A DNA stretch of 32,586 nucleotides, from contig CACHQB010000013.1 of the NCBI GenBank assembly GCA_902581925.1, positions 1 to 32,586 on the forward strand. Direction: 5' to 3'. The position numbers were made by a program, and so were the translations under genes. Under the pieces are notes generated by a model. That model searched no databases. It was given only the letters and a program-made list of their open reading frames with translations, and was not told the DNA's origin. Positions 23,368-30,883 of the stretch are shown one piece after another. This DNA comes from an uncultured Pelagibacteraceae bacterium (lineage in GTDB: Bacteria > Pseudomonadota > Alphaproteobacteria > Pelagibacterales > Pelagibacteraceae). Each line of letters begins with the position of its first letter. Positions within the stretch are counted from its first letter, which is position 1.

Positions 23368-24993
23368 ATGTTAAAAAATTTAAACATATGGTTTCTATCA
23401 TCTTTATTGATTTCTATAGGTGTTTTAATTCCAATCTTTACAGTTTTTTTTAGTTTTTTTGAAGAAACTTCAAATTATTATCAAATATTAAAAGATACTT
23501 TTTTATTTGAATATGTTTTTAATTCTTTCATTTTATTAACGTGTGTTTTGTTATTAACTTTTTTAATTGGGACAACGTGTGCATACTTAGTTTCTTTTTA
23601 TAAATTTCCTTTAAGTGATTTCTTTAAATGGGGTCTTATACTTTCTTTTGCAGTTCCTCCTTACATTTATGCATATTCTTTGACAGCCTTTTTTGAAAAT
23701 TATGGAACAGCATTTACAATCTTGACAACTTTATTTGGAGAAGGGGAATACAATAAACATATTCCAAAGTTTGATGGTCTTCTTGGAGCAGTACTTTCGC
23801 TGTCATTTTCATTATACGCTTATGTATATATTCTTTCTAGAGCATCATTTTTATATCAATCTCAAAACTTAATTGATTTAGGAAGAAGCTTAGGTTTTTC
23901 AAAATTTAAATCTCTATATTCTTTGATATTACCAGCTGCAAGGCCAGCTATAGTCGCCGGGTTATCTCTTGTTGCGATGGAGACATTAGCAGAATTTGGT
24001 GCAGTAGATTTTTTTTCAATAAACACTTTAACTACTGGAATTTATAATTCATGGATTACATTTGATGATTTAGCTTTTTCAAATAGATTGTCATTTTTCT
24101 TACTAATATTTATATTTGCATGTTTTGTAATTGAGAATTTTTCTAGAAAAAAAGCTAAATATCATTTTAATTCAAGAGGTGGATTTAAACAAAAAGAAAA
24201 AATTACTTTATCCGGAAAAAAATCTTTTTTTGCATTTTTGTTTTGTTTTATTATTTTCTTTTTAAGTTTTTTATTTCCTTTAAGCCAAATGTTATATTGG
24301 ACGATTAAATTTCCAGAAAATCTTTTTGATATTGATGTAATTACACTTACTTTGAATACAATATATTTGGTGATTTTATCTAGCATAGTCCTGATTCTAT
24401 TTTCTTTAATTTCAAATTATGGAAATAGAGTTTCAAGAAACAAGGTTTTAAATTTTTTATCTACAATATCTATTTCAGGTTATGCTATTCCAGGTGTAAT
24501 TTTAGCAGTAGCATTTATTACATTTGTAGCCTGGTTTGATGATAATGTTGTTAAGACTTTAGGATTTTTATCTATTAAAAAAATCTTTATCGGGTCTGTT
24601 CTTGGTCTAATTATAGTTTATTTTGTAAGATTTTATTCATTAGCATTTAATGGAATTAAGTCAGGCTATGAAAAAATAAATATTTCAGTTGATGAAAGTT
24701 CATATTTACTTGGTTATTCAAAGAAAAAAACCTTTTTAAACATCCATGTTCCTTTCTTAAGAAATTCTCTTTTGTTTGTAGCTATATTGATTTCTTTAGA
24801 AATAATAAGAGAGTTGCCAATAACCCTTATTTTAAGACCATTTAATTTCGAGACTTTTGCAACAACCGCTTATATATCTGCTTCTGAAGATTTGTTAGAA
24901 GCTGCAGCAGTACCATCATTATTTTTAATTTTAATTGCAACTATATTTATTATGTTTACATCTAAATATATTTTGAGAGAAAATGAAAAATAA
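23368..24993 (+). CDS. fbpB: Fe(III) ABC transporter, permease
   Basis: 541 residues with two homologous membrane halves of about six segments each, as in FbpB/AfuB. Each half has an EAA-type loop: LIDLGRSLGFSKFKSLYSLI followed by LPAARPAIVAG in the first, and ESSYLLGYSKKKTFLNIHVP in the second. GAVDFFSINTLTTGIYNSWI is a good family match. It moves iron across the inner membrane with the ATPase encoded by the next gene, whose start overlaps its end by 11 bases. The 40 bases before the ATG are nearly pure A+T. Confidence 0.93.
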   Translation: MLKNLNIWFLSSLLISIGVLIPIFTVFFSFFEETSNYYQILKDTFLFEYVFNSFILLTCVLLLTFLIGTTCAYLVSFYKFPLSDFFKWGLILSFAVPPYIYAYSLTAFFENYGTAFTILTTLFGEGEYNKHIPKFDGLLGAVLSLSFSLYAYVYILSRASFLYQSQNLIDLGRSLGFSKFKSLYSLILPAARPAIVAGLSLVAMETLAEFGAVDFFSINTLTTGIYNSWITFDDLAFSNRLSFFLLIFIFACFVIENFSRKKAKYHFNSRGGFKQKEKITLSGKKSFFAFLFCFIIFFLSFLFPLSQMLYWTIKFPENLFDIDVITLTLNTIYLVILSSIVLILFSLISNYGNRVSRNKVLNFLSTISISGYAIPGVILAVAFITFVAWFDDNVVKTLGFLSIKKIFIGSVLGLIIVYFVRFYSLAFNGIKSGYEKINISVDESSYLLGYSKKKTFLNIHVPFLRNSLLFVAILISLEIIRELPITLILRPFNFETFATTAYISASEDLLEAAAVPSLFLILIATIFIMFTSKYILRENEK

Positions 24994-26044
24994 TTTTTTA
25001 GAAATAAAAAATGTTGATTTCACAATTGGTGGAAAAACTAAAGTTAAAAATGCTTCATTTGTGATTGAAAATGAAGGAGAAACTTTGTGTATTTTGGGTC
25101 CTTCAGGAATTGGAAAAACAACAATCCTAAGAACAATAGCTGGATTGGAGCAAGTTGAGAAAGGTTCAATTAAATTAAATGGAAAATTAATATCTTCTAA
25201 AGACAAACATGTTGAGCCTGAGAATAGAAATGTATCTTTAGCATTTCAAGATAATAGCTTATTTCCACATTACACTGTTGAAAAGAATATATTGATAAGT
25301 ACTGAGAGAAATAAAACAAAAAAGAAAAAAAAACTAAGTTTTAAAGAGGTTATTGGTTTACTGGATATTTCAAAAATACTTAAAAAATATCCTCATGAAA
25401 TAAGTGCTGGTGAGGCCCAAAGAGCTTCTCTTGCAAGATCTTTACTAACACAACCTGATCTTTTGTTATTAGATGAACCGTTATCAAATGTTGATCAAAG
25501 TTTTAAAGAAGAAATTCAAGTTAGATTAAAAAAAATTTTGAGTAAATTAAAGATTACAACAATAATCGTTACACATGATTCATACGAAGCTTTTTATTTA
25601 GGGCACAAGTGTGCAATTGTATTAGATGGTCAAATAAAACAATTTGATGACCCTTATAATGTCTATCATTTCCCAAATTCAGTCGAAGTGGTAAATTTTT
25701 TAAATCGTGGAATTTTAATACCAGCAAAAGTAACAGGAGAAAATTCATTAGAAAATAAAGATCTTGGAACAATTAATGGAAATTTTATTAAGCATTATCC
25801 AAAAGGATCTAAAGTACAATTGTTATTACAGCCAGAGGATCTTGAGCACGACGATAAAAGCAATCTAAAATTAGAGGTAGTTGATAGAAAATTTAGAGGA
25901 ACCAACTTTATTTATACCTTAAAAACTAATAGTGATTTATTAATACCAGTATTTGTTCATTCTCATCATGAACATCAACATGAAGCTGACGAAAAGTTTG
26001 GAATTAAAAGGCCGATTAATATTGATCACATAGTTTGTTTTTAA
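24983..26044 (+). CDS. fbpC: Fe(III) ABC transporter, ATP-binding protein
   Basis: 353 residues. Walker A GPSGIGKTT is at residues 39-47, the Q-loop glutamine at Q89 (FQDNSLFPH), the signature SAGEAQRAS at 141-149, Walker B LLLLDEPLSNVD at 160-171 and the switch histidine at H198 (VTHDSYEA). The signature is altered from LSGGQ but sits correctly. The C-terminal regulatory domain (residues 240-353) includes an unusual histidine cluster at 326-333 (HSHHEHQH). It powers the FbpB permease. The start is inside the end of fbpB. Confidence 0.94.
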   Translation: MKNNFLEIKNVDFTIGGKTKVKNASFVIENEGETLCILGPSGIGKTTILRTIAGLEQVEKGSIKLNGKLISSKDKHVEPENRNVSLAFQDNSLFPHYTVEKNILISTERNKTKKKKKLSFKEVIGLLDISKILKKYPHEISAGEAQRASLARSLLTQPDLLLLDEPLSNVDQSFKEEIQVRLKKILSKLKITTIIVTHDSYEAFYLGHKCAIVLDGQIKQFDDPYNVYHFPNSVEVVNFLNRGILIPAKVTGENSLENKDLGTINGNFIKHYPKGSKVQLLLQPEDLEHDDKSNLKLEVVDRKFRGTNFIYTLKTNSDLLIPVFVHSHHEHQHEADEKFGIKRPINIDHIVCF

Positions 26045-26056
26045 TAAAACAAGCAA

Positions 26057-26743
26057 ATGCTTAGTAAAAAACAATTATTTACTCGAGGGATGTTGGATAT
26101 TTCTCCACATATGCTTTCAGTAATTCCATTTGGAATAATTTGTGGTGCTATAGGAGTTGAGCTTGGATTTCACCCATATTTAGTTTACACAATGTCTTTC
26201 ATAATTTTTGGAGGAGCTTCACAAATAGTTTTTTTACAGTTGTTATCAGGAGGTGCATCTAGTTTAGTTGCCGTTGCCTCTGTTGGAATTATAAATTCTC
26301 GACATTTATTATATGGAGCTGTTTTGTCTGAATATTTAGAAAAATTATCTTTTATAAAAAAATTATTAATTTCTTATATTGTTGTAGATCAAGGCTTTGC
26401 TGAATCTAATAAATTTTTTAAAAAAAATAGAGGTGAAGAATTTTTACATTATCATTTAATTGGAACAGGTTGTACAATGTGGGTTTGTTGGCAAATTGCA
26501 ACCTTATCAGGTATTGTTTTAGGATCATTTGTTCCTGAAGAACTTGGTTTAAAATTTGCAATTCCTCTAACGTTTATAGCAATTGTTGTTCAAGATTTAA
26601 AAAAATTAGATCATGTAATTGTTATGATTACCTGTGGGTTAAGTTCACTATTATTTTTTGATGCTCCATTTAAATCTTACATAATTATTTCACCATTAAT
26701 TGCTTTGTTTGTAGCTGCACTATTGTTGAGGTTAAAAAAATGA
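26057..26743 (+). CDS. azlC: branched-chain amino acid exporter subunit AzlC
   Basis: 228 residues with several membrane segments. MLSVIPFGIICGAIGVELGF, MSFIIFGGASQIVFLQLLSG and SVGIINSRHLLYGAVLSEYL are canonical AzlC blocks. With AzlD it forms an inner-membrane exporter linked to branched-chain amino acids. It starts 12 bases after fbpC and ends in a 4-base ATGA overlap with azlD. Confidence 0.93.
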   Translation: MLSKKQLFTRGMLDISPHMLSVIPFGIICGAIGVELGFHPYLVYTMSFIIFGGASQIVFLQLLSGGASSLVAVASVGIINSRHLLYGAVLSEYLEKLSFIKKLLISYIVVDQGFAESNKFFKKNRGEEFLHYHLIGTGCTMWVCWQIATLSGIVLGSFVPEELGLKFAIPLTFIAIVVQDLKKLDHVIVMITCGLSSLLFFDAPFKSYIIISPLIALFVAALLLRLKK

Positions 26744-27057
26744 CACTTACATCAATTATTTTTGCTGGAATATTAACTTATTTTACTAGAATGACTATGA
26801 TCGCTTTAATTAGCAGAGATATGTTGGGAGATAAAATTAAAGCTGTTTTAGAATATGTTCCTTCCGCAGTATTCCCAGCGATAATATTTCCAGGAATATT
26901 TATAAATGATTTTGGAACTTTTATAGAAATAAATGATCCTAAAATTTTTGGTGCATTAGTTGCGGTAATTGTAGGTTATTTTTCCAAAAATATTATAGCA
27001 ACAATTTTAGCTGGATTGGTTTCTTATTGGTTTTTAATATTTGTAGTATTTAATTAG
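26740..27057 (+). CDS. azlD: branched-chain amino acid exporter subunit AzlD
   Basis: 105 residues with three to four hydrophobic segments. It begins with a segment containing TYFTRMTMIALISR and continues with EYVPSAVFPAIIFPGIF, as in AzlD proteins. Coupled to azlC. Its last 8 bases overlap the convergent metallo-hydrolase gene on the other strand, so no terminator separates the two. Confidence 0.9.
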   Translation: MTLTSIIFAGILTYFTRMTMIALISRDMLGDKIKAVLEYVPSAVFPAIIFPGIFINDFGTFIEINDPKIFGALVAVIVGYFSKNIIATILAGLVSYWFLIFVVFN

Positions 27058-27733
27058 CACCTAAATTTATATTTCTGCTTACATTAATATCTATTAATTT
27101 TGGTTTTGCTAAATTAAGATTTGACATAAGTTCGACATACTCATCAACATTTTTAACCTGTAATCTTGGATTAAATTTTTTTTCATTACCAATTGTACTA
27201 GATTCTTTGCCGTTATAATCATGACCAGGATACAAAATAGTACTCTCAGGTAATTTTAATAATCTATTAAAGATGGAATTATAGGCATCTTTTGAACTGC
27301 CATTTTGAAAATCAGTTCTACCAGTGCCATTAATTAAAAGAGTATCTCCTGAAAATAAATAGTTATTCATCAAGAAACTATAGCTATCTGAAGTATGACC
27401 AGGTGTGTACATCGCTTTAATTTCTATTTGGTCAATTTTTATTATTTCATCATCTTTTACTTTAATTTCTACAGTATCAGCAGGTGTGTGTTCACCCATA
27501 AGTGTAGAACAATTTGTTGCTTGCTTAAGTTTACTTGCACCAGTTACATGGTCAGCATGAATATGGGTATCTATTACCTTAACTAATTTTAAATCTAATT
27601 CTTGAAGTAACTTAATGTAGTTTTCAACATTTTCAATTACTGGATCAATTATGACCGCTTCGCGACCTTTTGCCGACGCAATTAAATAAGTATAAGTCGA
27701 TGATTTATTATCGAAAACTTGTCTAAAAATCAT
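27050..27733 (-). CDS. metallo-beta-lactamase-fold hydrolase, ETHE1-like persulfide dioxygenase
   Basis: 227 residues. THIHADHVTGASKL gives the metal motif (H57, H59, D61, H62), followed by YTPGHTSDSYSF, LFSGDTLLINGTGRTDFQNG and LYPGHDYNGKESSTIGNEKK then NPRL. GRTDFQ, the PGHDYNG motif and NPRL point to the ETHE1 group, which oxidises glutathione persulfide to sulfite with one iron, rather than to glyoxalase II. It starts only 22 bases from the divergent DUF4396 gene. Confidence 0.87.
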   Translation of the reverse strand: MIFRQVFDNKSSTYTYLIASAKGREAVIIDPVIENVENYIKLLQELDLKLVKVIDTHIHADHVTGASKLKQATNCSTLMGEHTPADTVEIKVKDDEIIKIDQIEIKAMYTPGHTSDSYSFLMNNYLFSGDTLLINGTGRTDFQNGSSKDAYNSIFNRLLKLPESTILYPGHDYNGKESSTIGNEKKFNPRLQVKNVDEYVELMSNLNLAKPKLIDINVSRNINLGAN

Positions 27734-27755
27734 TTATCATTAATATCAAATTATA

Positions 27756-28193
27756 ATGAATACCTCTACATTTCATTGGTTTTGTAGACATACCTGGAAA
27801 AGAAGCGCAAAAAATACAGCTTGGTGTGTACTTGGTTGTGCAATTGGTGATTTTGGAACAATATTATTTTTTCAGTTAACTCAAATTCCTTTTCCAGTTT
27901 TAGGAATAATGATTTTAGCAATCATTAACGGATTGATCACAAGTATTATTTTAGAAACAATAATTTTAATGACACAAAATTTTAATTTTATTAACGCATT
28001 CAAAACTGCTTGCGGAATGAGTTTAATTTCAATGATCAGTATGGAAATTATGATGAACTTGACTGACTATGTTTTAACCGGAGGTGCAATTTTAACGTGG
28101 TGGGTGGTGCCGATTATGCTGATTGTAGGTTTTTTAACTCCTTGGCCTTATAATTATTGGAGATTAAAAAAATTTGGAATTGCTTGTCACTAA
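27756..28193 (+). CDS. DUF4396 membrane protein
   Basis: 145 residues with about four membrane segments. The family opening HTWKRSAKNTAWCVLGCAIG is followed by DFGTI and the closing PYNYWRLKKFGIACH. Conserved Cys and His residues (FCRH, GC, ACH) could bind a metal or heme, but no function is established for DUF4396. It sits among redox genes and diverges from the persulfide dioxygenase-like gene with a 22-base gap. Confidence 0.8.
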   Translation: MNTSTFHWFCRHTWKRSAKNTAWCVLGCAIGDFGTILFFQLTQIPFPVLGIMILAIINGLITSIILETIILMTQNFNFINAFKTACGMSLISMISMEIMMNLTDYVLTGGAILTWWVVPIMLIVGFLTPWPYNYWRLKKFGIACH

Positions 28194-28195
28194 GA

Positions 28196-28723
28196 TTAAA
28201 GAATTCTTTTTAATAAATTGTCCCCAAAAAATAGTTTGTGAATAATTACAGCAATTATATGAAGCACTATTAAACCGATAAGTGTATAATTTGAAAGAAT
28301 ATGAATTTCATAAAACTGGTCTGCTAAATCAAAATTTTCATTAATTTGAATTTCTCTAAACAATATTGTTAGTGTTTCACCGTTAAATAATTTTTTTAAT
28401 ATTCCTGAAATTGTTATTGCTAAAATAGCAATATATAAAAGAACATGGTTCATCTTTGCAAGAAACCTTTGTCCTTTAAAAATACTTGGATCTAATTTTG
28501 GAGTTGGATTAAGTATATTATTTATTAATCTTATTATTATTATATAAAAAACAGTTAAACCTAGCGTGACGTGAATATCCTCAATTGTTATTCGTTGTTC
28601 ACCAAAATCTAAATCCACCAGATAAAACCCCAAAGGTATTTGTATAAAAAGAATGATTGCGCTGAGCCAATGTAACACCTTTGAGATAATGCCATACTCT
28701 GCTAAAGTATTTGTTACATGCAT
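28196..28723 (-). CDS. cytochrome b561 family protein
   Basis: 175 residues with four membrane segments. Candidate heme-b histidines are H18 (KVLHWLSA), H51 (EDIHVTLGL) and the pair H141/H155 (YEIHILSNYTLIGLIVLH), as in bacterial b561. Such proteins carry electrons from the quinone pool, sometimes to periplasmic partners. It is divergent from a cytochrome c'-like gene and their start codons overlap, so they may be a functional pair. Confidence 0.88.
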   Translation of the reverse strand: MHVTNTLAEYGIISKVLHWLSAIILFIQIPLGFYLVDLDFGEQRITIEDIHVTLGLTVFYIIIIRLINNILNPTPKLDPSIFKGQRFLAKMNHVLLYIAILAITISGILKKLFNGETLTILFREIQINENFDLADQFYEIHILSNYTLIGLIVLHIIAVIIHKLFFGDNLLKRIL

Positions 28724-29185
28724 CTCTTATTTAACCACATAAAAAAATATATTAAAATAATTTTATTATTATTTTTAAGCGTATTTTTCGTCTCATCTAG
28801 TAATGCTGAGTTAACAGTTGAAGAAATCATTAAAAGTAGACAAGCATTGTTTAGTAAAAACTATAGTACAGCCAAAAGAGTACAAGCTTTCTCGTCAAAA
28901 GGAGATTTTGAAAAAGCAAAAAAACTTATGCTAGAAATGAGTGAAAATTACAGAGTTTTAATAAATTTATTTCCCGAAAATACACAAGAAGGTTTTGATA
29001 CTGAAGCTTTACTAACAATTTGGGATGAAAAAGATGACTTCAATGCATTAATGCAAAAAGCCTCAGATGATATGACAAAACTTGTATCAGTAATCGAGGA
29101 TGCAGATGATATTCGAGGCACACTAACTAAATTTATGTGGAGCAATTGTAAGGCTTGTCACAACAGGTACAGAGAAGAACATTAA
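28718..29185 (+). CDS. cytochrome c'-like periplasmic heme protein
   Basis: 155 residues. A signal peptide (residues 1-30, ending SSNA before ELTVEE) precedes a helical domain with one heme-attachment motif close to the C-terminus, C144-K-A-C147-H148, followed by NRYRE. A single C-terminal CxxCH after four helices is the hallmark of cytochrome c'. The family binds NO or transfers electrons. No other Met, GTG or TTG start before the signal peptide is plausible, so the overlap with the divergent b561 start seems real. Confidence 0.82.
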   Translation: MHLLFNHIKKYIKIILLLFLSVFFVSSSNAELTVEEIIKSRQALFSKNYSTAKRVQAFSSKGDFEKAKKLMLEMSENYRVLINLFPENTQEGFDTEALLTIWDEKDDFNALMQKASDDMTKLVSVIEDADDIRGTLTKFMWSNCKACHNRYREEH

Positions 29186-29198
29186 TTATTAAGTAAGA

Positions 29199-29726
29199 AT
29201 GATACCTCAAAAAGTTAAAGATCATATTGAAGAATATATTAGCCAAGAAGTTTATGTTCAGGTAGCTATAATTAAGGGTAAAGAGAAGGTTTCAACAGAA
29301 ACAGCTATTGATAAATATTTTAATACAAATCACTTTAGAGATTTTTCAGAAGGTAAACCTTATTTTCATTTCATTGATGGATTAAGAGATAAATGCCTTG
29401 GAAAACTTAAGAATTCTCCTATGAGAGATAAGGAAACTAAGGACGAGACTATCAAATTATTACAGAAAAAACTTAATGATTTAAGCGATGAAGAAATTCA
29501 AGACACTTATTGGGAAATAGAAACAGGAGAATTTTTTTCAGGAGAACAAATAAAAGAACTAGAAAAAAATTGCAGTGAATTAATTAAAAAGCTTAATCTT
29601 TCAAATAAAGATAAAAAAGAAGTTCAAAAAACTATCATGAGTTTTTGTGAAAACTATGAAAAGTTGTGTCAAAGAAAATACCCAGAAGCTCCACTTCCAC
29701 TAAAAATATTAAAATCTATTAATTAG
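29199..29726 (+). CDS. hypothetical protein, 175 aa
   Basis: I do not recognise this family. The protein is soluble, highly charged and probably mostly helical, with no signal peptide or membrane segment. Stretches include KVKDHIEEYISQEVYVQVAI, YFHFIDGLRDKCLGKLKNS, LLQKKLNDLSDEEIQDTYWE and SFCENYEKLCQRKYPEAP. Four cysteines are scattered through it. It starts 13 bases after the cytochrome gene and may share its transcript. Length, codon use and position support a real gene. Confidence 0.7.
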   Translation: MIPQKVKDHIEEYISQEVYVQVAIIKGKEKVSTETAIDKYFNTNHFRDFSEGKPYFHFIDGLRDKCLGKLKNSPMRDKETKDETIKLLQKKLNDLSDEEIQDTYWEIETGEFFSGEQIKELEKNCSELIKKLNLSNKDKKEVQKTIMSFCENYEKLCQRKYPEAPLPLKILKSIN

Positions 29727-29732
29727 TTTTTA

Positions 29733-29772
29733 AAGGGTTCGCTCTTTAAGTGTATACCTAAAGAGCTCCCTT
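29733..29772 (+). ncRNA. candidate structured RNA hairpin
   Basis: GCTCTTTA (29741-29748) and TAAAGAGC (29759-29766) form a perfect 8-bp stem with a 10-base loop. It is extended by AAGGG (29733-29737) pairing with CCCTT (29768-29772) across a small internal loop. No T-run follows, so it is not by itself a terminator. With the terminator-like hairpin just downstream it could be the body of a small RNA of about 85 bases or a structured 3' UTR of the gene at 29199. Confidence 0.5.
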
Positions 29773-29778
29773 GTATCG

Positions 29779-29815
29779 CCTCTTTGGCATTTAAATCCGA
29801 GAGGATTTTATTTTT
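29779..29815 (+). terminator. probable intrinsic terminator
   Basis: CCTCTT (29779-29784) pairs with GAGAGG (29799-29804), including one G-U pair. Two further G-C pairs form past a bulge, leaving a 9-base loop, and ATTTTATTTTT follows at once. The orientation fits the end of the plus-strand transcript carrying the 175-aa gene or a small RNA. Confidence 0.6.
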
Positions 29816-29831
29816 CGTTATATTTTTCAAG

Positions 29832-29845
29832 TGAAAAGCTTTTCA
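29832..29845. repeat. 14-bp perfect palindrome
   Basis: TGAAAAGCTTTTCA is its own reverse complement with no loop. In double-stranded DNA it could be a binding site for a dimeric protein. It lies in the gap between convergent genes, where no promoter is needed for either neighbour. Confidence 0.45.
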
Positions 29846-30011
29846 GCTAAGTATCAGGTGGTGAAAGTATTAACATAAACCTCCTTCTATAAAAAGGGTA
29901 ATTATAATTAACACAATTTCAATTAATTTATTTTAATTTTGAGTAAATATATTTATTGAATACAACCTAGTGCTTTAGTAGATTCCCGGTAACTTAAATT
30001 ACTTCCTAAAA

Positions 30012-30869
30012 CTATTTTTTATTTATCAATTCACTAATAAAATTTTCACCATAACCGTCATCAACAGCTTTTTGGAAATAATTTTTATTTACTTCAGCAA
30101 CTTTTTCAGCTTCAGGAAATTCTTTTAATAAATCTTGAATATAAGTTAAATCTTTTACTGAATTACTTGCTGTAAATTTGAAGCCAGTAAAGTCTCCTTT
30201 TAACAGATTGTCAAAAACCCTATTAAGTGCTGCAGAGTTTCCAGAACCAAGTTTTGCAACATCAAATACTTTTTTTAAATCTAAACCCATTTCTGTAGCA
30301 CTTTTAGCTAAATGATTAACTAAAGCAGCATTTCCAAGGGATAAAAAATTATTTAAAAGTTTAGATTTTGCTCCCATACCAACGGGTCCAAAGTGAAAAT
30401 ATTCTTTACAGAAAAAATTAAAGTATGGCTCAGCAATTTTAAAATTTTCATCTGATGCTCCAACAATCCCCCCTAGTATACCTTCCTCTGCTTGAACGGG
30501 TCCCCCCATTACTGGACATTCAACATAATTAATATTTTTTGCTTTAAATATTGATTCTGTTTCTATTGACCCAGTTTTATTATGTGTAGTGATATCAATA
30601 ATTAAAGTTTTGTTATCCAAAATATTAGAAATTTTTTCTGATATAGATTTTGCTATGGGTGTATTGGTAACACACATAAACATCGCATCTAAATTTTTAC
30701 TAGAAAAATCTTCAAAAGATTTTAATTCTTCAGCTCCATCGCTGATAATTTTCTCAATTGGTTTTCTATTTTTATTAGCAATCACAAAAAGATTGTTTTT
30801 ATGTTTTAAAATATTTTTGGCTATCCCGTAGCCCATATAACCAACACCAATAAATCCAATATTTTTCAT
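30012..30869 (-). CDS. beta-hydroxyacid dehydrogenase (3-hydroxyisobutyrate / tartronate semialdehyde reductase family)
   Basis: 285 residues. The NAD(P)-binding motif is IGFIGVGYMGYGIAKN, the substrate-binding block is VECPVMGGPVQAEEG and the catalytic lysine is K170 in GPVGMGAKSKLLNNF. The family reversibly oxidises short 3-hydroxyacids. It follows a UxaA/GarD-like dehydratase and a transporter on the same strand, so a sugar-acid route ending with tartronate semialdehyde reduction is one possibility; 3-hydroxyisobutyrate in valine breakdown is another. Confidence 0.88.
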   Translation of the reverse strand: MKNIGFIGVGYMGYGIAKNILKHKNNLFVIANKNRKPIEKIISDGAEELKSFEDFSSKNLDAMFMCVTNTPIAKSISEKISNILDNKTLIIDITTHNKTGSIETESIFKAKNINYVECPVMGGPVQAEEGILGGIVGASDENFKIAEPYFNFFCKEYFHFGPVGMGAKSKLLNNFLSLGNAALVNHLAKSATEMGLDLKKVFDVAKLGSGNSAALNRVFDNLLKGDFTGFKFTASNSVKDLTYIQDLLKEFPEAEKVAEVNKNYFQKAVDDGYGENFISELINKK

Positions 30870-30883
30870 AATTATCTCATCAA

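Larger units (their letters stand above)
29727..30011. other. 285-base intergenic region between convergent genes
   Basis: This is the largest gap in the window. It holds a strong hairpin (29733-29772), a second hairpin followed by a T-rich tract (29779-29815), a 14-bp perfect palindrome (29832-29845) and a minus-strand Shine-Dalgarno-like sequence with a 9-codon ORF (29847-29886). From about 29890 to 30011 it is A+T-rich and I see nothing definite. Confidence 0.6.

Noticed and set aside
29731..29748. T-arm-like sequence (TAAAGGGTTCGCTCTTTA) suggesting a tRNA or tmRNA piece
   Set aside because: No acceptor, D or anticodon arms can be folded around it, and the alternative 8-bp hairpin is stronger.
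29727..30011. CRISPR array or tandem repeat in the largest gap
   Set aside because: No direct repeat unit recurs; only inverted repeats are present.
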